Positions 22,423 to 34,420 of a stretch of 64,000 nucleotides of DNA are shown here, piece by piece. Source of the stretch: Tubulanus polymorphus (lineage: Eukaryota; Nemertea; Palaeonemertea; Tubulaniformes; Tubulanidae); NCBI RefSeq assembly GCF_964204645.1, contig NC_134031.1:9030501-9094500 (forward strand), read 5' to 3'. The notes under the pieces are model-generated. The model saw only the letters and a list, made by a program, of their open reading frames with translations. It was not told the origin of the DNA and made no database searches. The position numbers were made by a program, and so were the translations under genes. Each line of letters begins with the position of its first letter. The first letter of the stretch is position 1.

Positions 22423-23559
22423 TTAAGACTTAGGCGTCACTAACAATTTAGCGGTACAGAATTCCTTCATTTTGCCAACCTGTATCATTCCGGGGGTTAG
22501 GTTGTTGTGGGAGTAACTATTTCTAAAGTAACCCTCAACAACTATCTCGGAACCCGCCAGGATGTATTGGGTTTTCTTCAGAAATACTCTGCACGCGCTC
22601 GCTTTCTTGGCCTGCCGCATAAGGGGTATCTCTGTCGACTGACAGAAAAACAAGGTTCCCTTACCACAGTCAATTTTCCCGCCAAATTTGGTTAAGAAGT
22701 CGTTCCCCAGGAGGCATACTTGTGTCAGGTCATCGGTAATTGCCATTGGTGTGGTGAATTGAAGGTGACCAATCTTAATTGTGACATCTGCTGCCCCCCT
22801 TAATTGACATCTCTTATCCATTTGCTGTAGTGAGTGCCCCATGGACAGGTTTCATCTTAGCGTGTTGTCCTTTCAGATGACTTGCTTCCCATACTGATGC
22901 ACGGAGCAAAGTACAAGCGGCGCCTGTGTCCAGGAGGACTGATGTTTCCGTTTTGTTGTTTATAATATCACGGCAATAGAGCCCCGTGTAATGAAGCTCC
23001 ACATGTCCAATATTCACCATAGGTGGCTTCACCGTATCTGGGGGCTGAATGCAAATCTCACCATTTTTACCCGCCGTAGTAGGCAATGGTGAAAAGTTGG
23101 GAGCGTCACTTTATTCATGTTCGCGTGGCTAGGATTGGTTCATGCACTACAAAAGTTTGAACCATTTTGAGTTGACGTTGGTATAGTGCTGGAAACATTT
23201 CTAGCCTCGCTGTCTGGTCTATGGCGTCTGGCGACAGTCTTTTCGCCGGAGCAATATACTTCGGTACGTCAGCTGGGCCTACCATTTGCGCGGTGGGTAT
23301 CCCTGGTGCTCGGGAATCCCATTGGTCTGTTTCCCTGCTGACCATTGGGGCAATTCTTTGCATAGTGGCCTACATCACCACACCTGAGGCACTTTGTTTG
23401 AGGGCACTGGTTTGCCATATGACCTGGTGAATTACACTGGTAACAGGTGACTGATGCCGGGTTATGGGAGTTACGGTCAATAATACTCATTACCGTGGCG
23501 TAAATGCAAAATTGTATCGGGGCCTCCCAGCTAAAACCGGTCACAAAAACAAATACCAC
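22423..23559 (-). pseudogene. Gypsy gag zinc knuckles and aspartic protease, decayed
   Basis: Frame 23559-23269 holds two CCHC knuckles, CYQCNSPGHMANQC and CLRCGDVGHYAKNC, which bind retrotransposon RNA. Frame 23086-22814 holds the retropepsin active site VLLDTGAACTLL (D-T-G-A). The next frame (22842-22423) holds LLGNDFLTKFGGKIDCG, the C-terminal ILG-type motif of retropepsins. Frame breaks lie near 23110-23270 and 22830. A spacer with EELHIPE-like sequence continues to about 22200 towards the lost RT. Confidence 0.85.
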
Positions 23560-24215
23560 TCCCTGGGTTAAAACAACAATTCTCTACTGGGCTTATAATA
23601 TAGCCCTTCTCGCTTAAGTAAGTAAGCAAATAAGAAAATAAACACTGCATAGCAAAGCAATATTTAAGTAGGCCTATACCAATTCACAAGGTTGTAATCA
23701 CTACAAATTCTCGGGGTAGGCCTAACGAATTTCACATGCTCTTCTAAAAACCACTATTTCCACAACTTAATCAACGTTTTTCGTATCCCAGACAGCTGCC
23801 ACCATTGAAATAGTAATAATGCCTCTGTTGTGTGTATGACAATAGAGCACAAATGAATCCTTTAAAGGAATATATCACGATAGATTGAACAGGAACAATA
23901 GATAGTAGTTGACTTGCCTCGGTTTTGTTCACACCGGAGAGAGCTTCTTCCGGTCTCCACAGTTACACTATATTTCGGTATCCGGACTCGATAACATAGA
24001 AATACGGATTCAGATGGACCCTGTCTATCACACAATATTTTGATTTTCTATAATGATTCCCTTTGTAATGCATGGCAGAATGCAGGGCAGAAAACCCATT
24101 ATTGATGCTTTGCAGCAATGTTTTTCTTTTTTTTCTGTTATTCTGTCATTATTTGGTAATTTTCAGACAAGATTCAGCCATTACATTTTGTATAAATTGA
24201 TGTTTTTTCTTTCAG
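23560..24215. other. Non-coding, probable 5' flank of the Gypsy remnant
   Basis: There is no recognisable coding sequence. The region probably contains the unidentified 5' gag and leader of the minus-strand Gypsy element, but I see no LTR or primer-binding site. The last part (TGTTTTTTCTTTCAG) is the acceptor of exon 3. Confidence 0.35.
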
Positions 24216-24473
24216 GCGTCTTGGCACAGATGCACCCTACACAACTCCAGCCACACTAAGTCAAGCCTCCAAGTCTGCATTCAGATCTGTCACCCAGGAA
24301 TCAATTGAATTACCTGAAAAACGAGTGCTTCCACCTCAAGTCTTGAAACAAATTGAAGTTCATGAATTCTTTGACTTAGATGATTTGCAAAAGTCTTGGA
24401 AGGATACATTTGCATCCTCAAAGTATTATGTTTGGGTTCCAAGTCCATACAAAAAGAAGAAACCCATTGATCG
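24216..24473 (+). CDS. Unrecognised host protein, internal exon 3 of 11
   Basis: This is the largest exon (258 bp). The acceptor is TTTTTTCTTTCAG and the donor GATCG|GTAGGC. It completes a glycine codon with exon 2 and exits after two bases. The 86 codons include PYTTPATLSQASKSAFRSVT, VLKQIEVHEFFDLDDLQKSW and YYVWVPSPYKKKKP. The aromatic and acidic HEFFDLDDLQKSW segment followed by a Lys cluster looks conserved-protein-like, but I cannot assign a family. The coding bias and sharp splice borders make this the most convincing exon. Confidence 0.85.
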
Positions 24474-25048
24474 GTAGGCCACTCTAAGATTAATTCGCCC
24501 TTAAAAGTCCATGCAAGCGTTGCATTTAATATCCGTCCATACACACACAAATAATCTGTACCAAATTTTAGAATGTTCTTTGATTGGTCTTTTAAATCGG
24601 GCAAAGTTTGTCCAGTCTCAAATGGCCAGGCAAATTTGAAACGGACTTTTCATTAGTGTGAATGTTTGGTCAGTTCTTAATTGGAGATGGACCAAATTTA
24701 GACTGTTCTAAAATAATGTTGTGTTTATAGTTTCCTATCCCTAACTATTTAGATTCATAATACATATCTGAGTCAAGGTCAGATTGCTTCCAAATTAAAA
24801 TGTATTTGTCACCACTAATCTTGTTCAATATGCACTACCGTTGTCAAATGGTGCCAATATATCCGATAGACTACGATAGTATAGATTGTTTATTTGATGA
24901 TAATTTGACAAAGTTAGTATGATTCTTTTTTTACCTCACGATGACTTTGATATTCAGGAATTCAGCAATTTGACCACCGGCAATCGCATAAATTGATACA
25001 TATATCTCTCAGCATGATTTATTTTTCCCTCAATTTGGAATGTTTTAG

Positions 25049-25154
25049 ATCGTTAACTGTTGAACAGATGAGTAGGGCTCCAGCTCCACTTCGAGCTTGT
25101 GATGTCACTGAAATAATGGTACCTCTGGAGATAGAAACAGAGCGAAAATCACAG
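25049..25154 (+). CDS. Unrecognised host protein, internal exon 4 of 11
   Basis: The acceptor is GGAATGTTTTAG and the donor ACAG|GTAAAT. It completes an arginine codon with exon 3 and ends in phase 0. The 35 codons include SLTVEQMSRAPAPLRACDV and MVPLEIETERKSQ. Only 575 bp of intron separate it from exon 3. Confidence 0.75.
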
Positions 25155-28055
25155 GTAAATAACTTGATACATCCAAGTGGTCATCACAGTGTTATGGAAA
25201 GGTCTGTGCATTGGATTAAATCAAAAATCTTTTGTTAAGGGCAGCCTTCAAGAGTTTCCACCATCAATCAATCAAAATCATTGAATGATACTATTTCATT
25301 TCACTTCTGTACAATCTCATGCATGTTAGAACATGCTATGTTGAAACATTTAGGAGATATAGTCAAGTTTTTAATCCAGTTAAATAATATCATTAAGGTT
25401 TTCTGCTCCTCTCACAGTGTGTAATGTCTCATTAAATTTATGCCGCTTGGATGCTGCTGTAGCTTGTATATAAATACATGTACAATGGAATAACTGAAGG
25501 CTGTCTTGAACGTGTTATTTCGTTAATGCTCTGAAATTGTGGTGTGTAATCTAAATACTCCAGCTATGTAAACTGTGAAACTCCCTATATCTACTCATTC
25601 TACTCCTTTGAATAAATCAATCATTATCTACTTACAAGTTATCCAGGAATGGAGACCAACCATTCACATGTACATGTATTGTAAGTGAGTTAAATTGTGT
25701 GTTGTATTTTGTTGTAATCCCCAAAAACACCAGGAGATTCACATTATTAGGGTTTCCTACTTTATCACAAAAAAGCCTATTGTTATTATCATCAGGGTTT
25801 TCTGTTTCTTCAGAGAAAACCATATTGATATAACCGTGATTATTATTAGAACCCTATTGTATTCCTGCTGATTATTAATTTAACATATTTTCCACTCATG
25901 AAATTCATCTTCTATCAGATTCGACTACTAACAGCTTTTAAACGAAATATTAAACTCTGATAGTAATATAATGGGCGTGCTGTGCTTCCTATTTTATACT
26001 TAAAACTACTTAAAGATAACTCCGGCGTAAATAGCAATTGCCAATCACGGCACATACACCCGAATAACGGGTAAAAGGCGTATGTAGACTGTGAATCAGT
26101 ATTTAACGTATTCAGACCGAAATCTGGAAGTTTGTGACGTCATTTCATAAATAAATAAAGAAGGAAGGCTCCGAGAATCTCGAAACTGTTATACAACGCA
26201 GTTCCTTTTAAACATTCTGTGATAATATTCGTTTTGTTTGCTGATTTGTTCGCGGATATCAATACTACGGATATTCAATAGGGTTTATTTATTTATTGTA
26301 CACCTTTTTTTATATTGAATTGAATTGGTCCGGTCCATTGGGCCCTGTCGCGGCATCGGCGGTCATACTAATTAGCATCAGAAAATGTCAGCGTCGGTGT
26401 TATCTTGTTGTCGCTGATATTAAATGGTCTAAAGTCAGTTTGTACATCACATACATTACAAATTGGAGGTCCCTTGTAGTTGTACATCACATCGTGACGC
26501 AGCGGCGTTGGTGATGTCATAGAAGAAGAAAGTCAGTTGAAGATACCTACCCACTGCATCGATGAAGACTGATTGCAGCAGCAGTGACAGTAAGAGCAAG
26601 AGAGGGGAGTGATGGTACCGTTAGTGATTTTGTTTTTTTTTTAATGGTTATTGGACGTTAATTTCATATGTGAATTGTAGTCCCCATCTGATATTGTGAT
26701 TTGCCAGACCGACTTGTCACTCCCCTACTAGGCCTTCTCTCCTGCATAGTTAACTCTATAGGCCTAACTAGTGTATTGGTTATTTTACGGAGGTGCCATC
26801 TTGAATCTGTCGAGAGCCTTGGGCCAAATTTGGTTTTTGTATGCTGAAAAATGGCTTTTGCGGCCTGTCACGTGGCCCCACCTATGGAATTTTGAGATGC
26901 TAATGAATAGGTGATGACTTCATAGCAACGTTTCCGAACGTCCGCAGAGCAGTTTTTTCAGCATAACACGTGAACTATCGCTGAGTTAACTATTGCTTAT
27001 AAATGAAAACAAAAACGACTTTTAAAATATAGCTGCATAGCAGCAATAACGTGTTTCTGCCTAACTGGACGTATCGGCCCCACTCCGCCCGGTTGCGCTA
27101 CCGTGCGGGATTTACGCGAAGCAGCAAACACAAACATGGCCACTCTCTCAATTTTCAATGATAGAAATCGTGTGTACATTTCAATTATTTCGGCTGTTAG
27201 GGTTTTAAGGCACAATGTAAGTTGATGATGTGATATGGCGATATTAATTAATGATAATTCCGCAGTGAAGCTAGTCACGAATGGTGCCGATTGAGTGTAC
27301 AGCAGCCAAGAACACTGAAATGTGCGTAGTTGCATAACTATTTGCAGTGAATTGCAGACGAAACATGAAGCCTTAACGGCCGTTGAAAAAAAATTATACC
27401 AATGGCAATTGTAAAATAAAAATGAGATAGAACCTAAGTTAAAATTCTGGCCATTTCTAAAATTTTATTACCAATTTTTAGTCAGTGCCGAACGTTTAGT
27501 GTTCCCACAATAATGAGGGGTGTTAGGTATTCATGCAATTCAAGTCATCATTTATTACACGTTACTTCCGTGTTGTTGAAAATCTCGCGAGTCCTGGACC
27601 AAACCCCATTGAACAATGTGATCTGTGTGCTGGCCACAAATGCACACAGATCACACTACACTACCCAATACACACTCCAGTACCCACAGCTTTCATATAT
27701 CCATCCAAATATTTAGAGTGTCTTTCTTCCTGGTTTATATGTTCCACTGGGAGGCGTACAAAGATTTCATCGAAATAATTCTAATCCATCTATAACATAT
27801 GACTATTTCCAAGAAGCGCAACCTGGGTCAAAATTATGCTGGATATGTGGATCAATAAGGGCTACCACGTAAAAAGTAGTACTGATGTACCAAGTCTAGT
27901 CAAAATGGCTTTGAGGATACCGAAGATATGATCCCCTGGTGGTAGTTGCATCAACTTGAAAAAGTCTCATGACGAGGCAGGTGTGGCTGAGAAAAAGAAA
28001 TGTTTCCGGGAAAGATGTTTTGAAGACGTAATGCAAACACACTTATTGTTCAATT
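25155..28055. other. Intron sequence with minor repeat pieces
   Basis: About 25740-25830 contains GGGTTTTCTGTTTCTTCAGAG then AAAACC, a hairpin like the 5' ends of the Helentron-like families. 25915-25950 (GACTACTAACAGCTTTTAAA) matches an arm of family G. 27785-27905 matches, inverted, repeat N at 57985-58100 and 11335-11460. No gene was recognised. Confidence 0.4.
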
Positions 28056-30070
28056 TTTAGCCCACTTGGGACTTAAGTCCCAGCGGGCTATTGCGTTCAC
28101 TTTTCATCCGTCGTAGCGTCCGTCCGTCCGTAGACAGAATCCAGTTATTTTGGGAAGTTTTGAAGACGCTTCAATGTAATGTCTTGATATTTGGGTTACA
28201 CATGTATATACCCTAGACACATCTTCAGCCCAAAAACTGGCCCTGTCAGAATCAAGATGGCCCACTGGCAGCCATTGTTGTTCGCCAAAATCAGCACTTT
28301 TTACACATTTTTGAATTTTTTGAGGGAAATTTTGAAGACGCTTCAATCAATTACCTTGATCTTTCGTATATATTTGAATCCCCCAAGGGCCCATCAGCAC
28401 AAGAAAAATTTTGATCGATTGGGTCGATTGGACTCAAGATGGCCGTCCTATGACCTTTTTAGTGCCAAAAAATGTCAATTTTGGCCCGAATTCTGTAGCT
28501 TCCTACTGGTTTGCCATTTCTCATTGCAATTTGTGATGGGTATTTGGAATGGGAAGTTTTATACCTGAAGTATTTTTGATCGGCCAATTATGGCGCAATT
28601 GGTGGCCATCTTGATGTCATCAGTACTCATTCGTAGGTGGGAAAAAGTTTTTATCTCGGGCGAAGCGAAGCCCGAGATGTTGTTATGGGTCCAAAAATCG
28701 AATTTTTGCTAACAAATGAGGTTATAACTTTGACACAAAGTCATGCAATCTACTATGTTTATGTCCAAAATGTAGCTTCATCATGCAGCTAAAATCTGTT
28801 GGAAATGGAATTTTGAATATCGCGTTCATTTAAGAGAAATCGACGAATTTGTGGCTATTTTTAAAGAAATTTCAAGGAGCATTTTGTTTCATAAAACGAC
28901 TAGAAGGCCGATGTACAATGCTACATTGAAGTAAAATAACTGCTCCCTGCGGTTGGCTGAGCTCCCGCTGTCAATCAATGTAAGGGCATATTCGATTGAC
29001 GCAGACAAACCGGTCTTTTAATCTTCTCATCTATTAATCTGCTCGGTTCTAGTTTCTCATTTCCCAGTCATGGGAGCGTCTTATAAGTTTATTTTTAATT
29101 TGACAGCCGTAGTATCGATTCCGTCTCCCCATATCTATTTCATTATGCAAATAACAGAAGATTCAATCGATTTGCTACTTCACGGAAGATTATGCGCGCA
29201 CAATCGAATAGGCCCAAACCTCGTGTATTGCCGCGATGATTGCTGATTAGATTTCGATGATGTTGTTCACCGAAATCAGCAGATTTTACACATCCATGAA
29301 GTGTTCAAGGAAAAGCTTACAGATGCATCAATCAGGTGGGGCCTATACATTACAAAGATAACATTCTGCGCCCGAGATATTTAGATCCGTGGATCTCTTG
29401 TTCCATATTATATTGATACCTAAGCATAATTTGTTACCACAATCAATTAGAAAGTTGTAGGCCATAACGTGTTCTAGGATTTTGGTGAGTTTCAAGGTCA
29501 TTGGTTTTTGTATATGGCCACCAGGGGGTGTTGAATAATACAATAACTTATTATTTCTATATTATATCCGTACATATGCATATTTTGTAACCACAATCAA
29601 TTGCAAAAATGTAGCTCATGACATTGTCTATGATTGTGGTGAGTTTTAAGGACATTAGTTATTCTGTGTGGTCACCAGGGGGGGTTGAATAGAAGAATAT
29701 CTTAGTATTTCCTAATTAGATTGGTACCTAGGCATATTTTGTTACCATGATCGATTGCAACGTTGTAGTTCATGACATGTTCTATTATTGTGGTGTGTTT
29801 CAAGGTCATTGGGTTTTGCATGTGGTCACCATGAGGTGTTGAATAGTAAAATAGCTTGGCATTTCCATATTAAATTGGTAATGCGGCATATTTTGCTATC
29901 ACAATCAATTAAAAAATCATAGCTGTTGACATGTTCTATGTTTGTGGTGAGTTTCAAGGTCATTGGTTATTGTATATGGTCACCAGGGGGTGTTGAAAAT
30001 TGAAATTGTTAGATTGTTAAGCATTTGAAAGCACTTCCCAAGTGGGCATGGTGTTCCTGGACCCCTAGTT
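28056..30070 (+). mobile_element. Helentron-like family A, full-length copy interrupted by family C
   Basis: It starts TTTTTAGCCCACTTGGGACT with the 5' double hairpin and CGTCCGTC run. The body runs to 28651, is interrupted by family C (28652-29402), and resumes with four core units from about 29403 to 29995. It ends AAGTGGGCATGGTGTTCCTGG ... CCCCTAGTT. The break lies between GGAAAAAGTTTTT and CCA(C/T)ATTATATTGATACC, which are contiguous in the copies at 7456-8689 and 39379-40653. Confidence 0.7.
28652..29402 (+). mobile_element. Helentron-like family C, complete element with exact borders
   Basis: It begins with the 5' hairpin ATCTCGGGC-GAAGCGAA-GCCCGAGAT. The inverted 5' word recurs at the 3' side as GCGCCCGAGAT, followed by the terminal hairpin AGATCC-GT-GGATCT and then CTTGTT. 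Inserted in a T run of family A with no duplication longer than T residues, it has the layout described for Helentrons: 5' subterminal repeat, 3' copy, hairpin, T-T target. At about 750 bp with no ORF, it is non-autonomous. Confidence 0.65.
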
Positions 30071-30104
30071 TCCTATCCTTATTTAGAAATTGAAGTATTG
30101 TAAT

Positions 30105-31870
30105 AAACAATAGATTTGGTTTGGCAGGTCATCTTGCTTATGAGTCTGTATCAAAGCATCGAAGCAAGATATTCTAACTTGTTAATGTCTCAGATGCAGC
30201 GGGGCAGGCCGGTCATTATATTGCCAACTTATCCAAATTACACTTACACAGCCTAACATTTTTCAGTGTGTAAACTCCATCGTACTTGGCATTATAGGAC
30301 AGTGAGGAATTGAATTTTAGCCACCTGGGCCCTCGGCTTGATTCTTCTTTTTTGAAGAATGCTTTCTCTGGTTTTTAGATTAAATCAATTAATTATTACT
30401 GAACACAGATTTTGAAATGAATGATGTGTTGATTCATCCAGGCAAAAAATTACAACAAAATCAACTGATGATTAACAAAGTGAAGTTACCATTTATCTTT
30501 GGATAATATCCTACCCCTGATAATACGAGCATTTTAGAAACATCAATGCCTGATCTACTCGCACCAATCAGTCAGCCACAGTAGATTTTCATGTTCATGC
30601 CATCTGACCTCTTTCCACCTGTAATTAAGTGTAATCAAATGTAAGAATTACTTAATGATAGATATTTTGGGAGACCAAATTAAACGTGCGTTTGTCGTGA
30701 AAATCTATTACTACTGTCTCACAGAGCATAGACACCGTTAAGTCATGTGGCATTGGTATTTCAAGGGCTATTCAGTTTGCTCCAAAACAAGTCTCTGATA
30801 AATTTTCAAGAGCTTCATATCAAAGGTATGTCGCATGACTCTTTACGCCCATGAATAATCATCCCATAATAACAATGAATTCAATTCTGCATGTATGTTA
30901 GCACAACTGATTACTGATCCATATATTGTAAACAGGGCATTAGAAAAAGAAACAACACGAAACGTCAAGTACTTACAGCATCTGAGACAGTTGCGCTTAA
31001 GTTACGACTTTGACTGCCAATGACAAAAGGCTTCATTTTATATATATAAATATATATATAATGTTTATATTACATATGTACTCATGTATTACAAAGAAAT
31101 TCCCTAGTTAACGGATTCTCATCTTAAATAACATGAACTCTGCTGTCATTGTCATCGATCCGAGTCGTCGAGTGAACGCGGAAGTAAGATTTGGTATAAA
31201 AAATTCCTACCATTTCTGTCCATATTACGTTGATTTGGGCCAGAAATCTTCAGGAAATGTGGCCAACGTAAATTCATTTATGAATAGAATTAATCAATTG
31301 ACTCATTTTAAGGATCATGGTTTCGTGATATTCATTAAGGTCATAAAACTTGCGATAAATCTTAGCCGAAAATGATTTCAACCATCCGCCATGTTTCATT
31401 AATAAGATATTTGTTGCGCACCTTGAAACTTGAACCTGAACTGGCTGTAGTTATTGCACTGGCTGTAGTTATTGTTCCGGGGAAATGACGGATCCAGACT
31501 AATTGTAAATCCGAATCCGTGATTTACGGTTGTGTCTGAAGCTCAAGGTCGTCCAGTAATTTGTAGGCTTTTCGGGATGTACATTTATCAATGGATGATG
31601 ATTCTTGCGACATTCTTATACGCTGTTTAGACCCAGTAATTACGCGGGATTAATTCATAATACATAACAATACCCAAATTCAAAATGGTCAGCAATGAGG
31701 TATATTTTCATAATTGAAAATTACGTTTATTAGCTGTTAGTAGTCAAATCTGAGAGGAGTTACATTTTATGAAAAATTTTGGCTGGAAAGTGGAAAATTT
31801 ATAATAGTAATGATAATCAACAGATATACAAGAGGGTTTCTGCGAAAGCAGCAGAAGTAGATCAATCGGT
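30105..31870 (+). mobile_element. Family G copy 2
   Basis: It matches copy 1 from about 11450 to 13400, including TATCAAAGCATCGAAGCAAG, the 'ACTACTGTCTCACAGAGCAT' stretch and GTAATTTGTAGGCTTTTCGG. It ends GGTTTCTGCGAAAGCAGCAG. Only one arm is present. Its 3' arm (CTGTTAGTAGTCAAATCTGAG) is closer to the left arm of copy 1 than to its right arm. It contains an AT microsatellite at about 31038-31060. Confidence 0.55.
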
Positions 31871-32980
31871 TATTTATGAATTTACGGACCAAAACTTCGC
31901 TCAGAGAGCAGGTGTGACAGACAGAGTAGGTGAATCTACTTACACATAAAATACATGTTGATTCAAATATATAATGCTATTATTGTAACCGGTACATTTC
32001 TTTACTAAGTTGAGTACCCTAACTTAAAGCATCCTCGCTTGCAGTGGTTTAATTGCCTCCTGCCGAAGCTCACACCAACACAAACCCTACCTGCAAACCT
32101 TTATTGGTTTAATTACACCGGTCTAAGATATCTTGGGTGGACAGGTTGCCACTAAGAAACCACTACATATATAGCCGATCAGATGTTTGGTACTGGTAGA
32201 ACCTGCCAGTTTAAACACAATGCATCTGATGGTCTTAAATACATAGACTGGTGGCTGCCGAGCAGCAAACTGTCCACAAAAGAAATCTTGGGAAGTGAAA
32301 TAATAGCTTATGTCAGGGTCGTAACGGCCGTACATTTTTGGCCGATCAAGATAATTTTTAATGGCAGATTTCAGATGGCCGCTGTACATTATATATAGGG
32401 CAAATCATCAAGGGCCCAAGGATGACGTAGCCCATATTATCGTCGATGACGTGCGATTTTCATCGGCACAGACGGTATTATGTGTCAATGTAGAAGCACT
32501 AAGTTCACTTGTTAGGTATTTTTTAAAAGTAACAAGCCTTGAATTAAAAGGGGTAATTAAATAGGGCTCAAAATATTCTCGTCCAGACGACTAGACTACT
32601 GTATTAATAAAATTAGTGTATTGTCTACGTTGGAATTATTTCCAATCAAGAAAGTATATATTCACACATTAGATAGATTAAACTTCGCACAAAAAAATCT
32701 TGTTGGTCCAAACAAACCAGAAAATTATGATTTTTAAATTAAAATGTCACATTTATTAATTGTATAGTTATTTTTTTTTTTTTTCTAATTAAGGCATCTA
32801 TAACTGGTCCCATGGCTGCTACACCATTTTACTACTTGCTACGGGCCTGTATGAAGCGCAGCCAGGCTTTGGTTAGCCGTACCATCAGCTTCGGCAAGAG
32901 GCAATCATGGGCAAGCAAGGATAATCTAAGACCATTGAAATTCAATAAAATTAAAAATGCCTTTATTGCTGTGTCATGCT
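31871..32980. other. Intron sequence, nothing recognised
   Basis: The region has several open frames of 60-90 residues with no domain signal and a poly-T tract (32770-32785). Confidence 0.35.
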
Positions 32981-33475
32981 TTTAGCCCACTTTGGACTAA
33001 TTAACGAAGTTTTAATGTATTTCATTACATTTGGGTTACATATGTATCTACCCTAGACCCAACTTCAGCCCAAAAACTGGCCCTGTCAAATTCTTGTTCA
33101 CCGAAATCAGCACTTTTTACACATTTTTCAAGTTTTCGAGGGAAATTTTGAAGACGTTTTAATCAATTATCTTGATCTTTTGTATGTATTTGTATATCCA
33201 TGGGCCCATCAGCATGAGAAAAATTGGGTCGATGGGACTCAAGATAATCGGACTAAAGATGGCCGATCTCTGAACTTCTTTGTGCCCAAAAATGTCAATT
33301 TTTGCCCGAATTCTGAGTCCTATAGCTTCTTACTAGTTTGCCATTTCTCATTGCAATTTGTGGTGGCTATTCTATAGAAAGGGATCCTTAATACCTTTCA
33401 AGGTCATTAGTTATTCAATATGGTCACCAGGGGGCGTTGAATAGTAGAATGACTTAGTATTTCCATATCATTTTA
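32981..33475 (+). mobile_element. Helentron-like family A, internally deleted copy
   Basis: It starts TTTAGCCCACTTTGGAC and loses the CGTCCGTC run and part of the body. It retains AAAAACTGGCCCTGTCA, GGGCCCATCAGCATGAG and one core unit with TGGTCACCAGGGGGCGTTGA. The 3' terminus is missing. Confidence 0.6.
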
Positions 33476-33559
33476 TCATGGAAATCATAAAACTTGATAT
33501 ATATACTTGATAAACATATGTGCAATATGCCAACCGGCGCGATTAGTTCCTACATCTAC

Positions 33560-34180
33560 GACCGTTGGATAAAGAATTGTGGTTGCAAATTTCAGAAAAT
33601 CCCATTCAATTGTATTCCACATTCAAATCAAGACCAGGGGAAAGATTGATCTGAGGTATTGTTCCCGACAGCTCTATCTGTGCTACTTATGAAAACACGA
33701 ATGTACTGTGTAAATTATTTGTATCCCCGGACTCATCCTCCCCGGCAGGGATTTGAACCTGATGGCATCGAGATTGCCACGGTACGGAACCATGCCACGC
33801 TAGACGGAGTGCGCAGCTTCATGTTAGATGATGTCATTATTAGCCAATCATTTATCCTAATTCATTTTAGCCCGGGTTTTCCCATTTATAGTTCTTGCAT
33901 GAAATTTACCTCAGCTATTATACAACAAGCGATCTGATAGGTGCAGCAGGTTTTTGTGCGGCAAAGCTCAAATGTACCTGCGCACCCGGTCTAGTGTGGC
34001 AGGGATTTGTGCTGTGGCTGAGTGTAGCGATGCCATCAGGTTCGAATCCCTGCCGAGGGAGGATGCCCCGGACTCTGAGCTGGGAGTGTATTTTGACAAA
34101 TATAACCCACAGAATGCATAATTTGCCATTTCATGAAAAGTTGACAGGCTGGCCGTAGTGCCCCTTGGGCCTCTTGTTTT
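33560..34180 (+). mobile_element. Helentron-like family D copy 3 with nested insertion
   Basis: The outer parts match family D: CAATTGTATTCCACATTCAA, TGTAAATTATT, then GAGCTGGGAGTGTATTTTGAC and the end GTGCCCCTTGGGCCTCTTGTT in sequence. About 360 bp (33721-34078) are inserted between AAATTATT and GAGCTGGG, which are close together in copies 1 and 4. Confidence 0.6.
33721..34078. repeat. Inverted pair of tRNA-like SINE heads
   Basis: The left arm (about 33722-33825) is the reverse complement of the right arm (about 33965-34078). The right arm carries GGTTCGAATCC (34044-34054), a perfect RNA polymerase III B box. Upstream it has GGTCTAGTGTGGCA, an A-box-like word. The left arm carries the inverted, slightly changed B box (GGATTTGAACC). 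A tRNA-derived SINE inserted twice head to head, or a foldback element, would explain it. The full cloverleaf does not fold cleanly, so it is not called a tRNA gene. Confidence 0.45.
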
Positions 34181-34384
34181 ATCATAGGGAATTTTACCAT
34201 CAAATTCTTTCAAATTTTTTCTGATAACTATATAAATTATGCTAATCAGATCAAGTGACGCACATGATTAGTATAACAAGAAAAGTACTTTCGAGGAAAA
34301 TACTGGTGCCTGGTGTAAAAATGGAGAGTGTAGTAATATAGGTGAATGGGACATGGAGGTTTGTGTATTCGGGGATTTTTCATG

Positions 34385-34420
34385 AAACTAGGGGTCCAGG
34401 GACACCATGGACACTTTGGA
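34385..34420 (-). mobile_element. Helentron-like family A 3' end, minus orientation
   Basis: AAACTAGGGGTCCAGGGACA then CCATGGACACTTTGG is the reverse complement of the family A terminus. Only about 36 bp are preserved. Confidence 0.55.

Larger units (their letters stand above)
19612..23559 (-). mobile_element. Ty3/Gypsy retrotransposon remnant broken by a LINE
   Basis: Minus-strand order is gag zinc knuckles (23559-23269), aspartic protease (about 23086-22423), [LINE insertion, about 22110-21340], RNase H (21335-20930), integrase (20690-20005) and pol tail (19938-19612). This protease-RT-RNase H-integrase order defines Ty3/Gypsy. The Gypsy RT itself is missing and the LINE sits in its place. 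Frames are broken at several points. I could not find an LTR pair. Confidence 0.85.

Noticed and set aside
24290-24604. 104-residue minus-strand frame opposite exon 3
   Set aside because: It is a shadow of the coding exon on the other strand.
26296-26514. 72-residue frame resembling a small membrane protein
   Set aside because: There is no initiation context, splice support or homologous copy; it lies in the middle of a long intron.
28191-28568. 125-residue frame in family A, also at 39520-39897
   Set aside because: It is open in two copies, but the substitutions and the other copies (7456, 16211) do not preserve it. Hairpin-ended non-autonomous elements are expected to be non-coding.
34000-34060. 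tRNA gene at the B box
   Set aside because: The T-arm and acceptor stem do not pair properly and an inverted copy lies nearby; a SINE head fits better.
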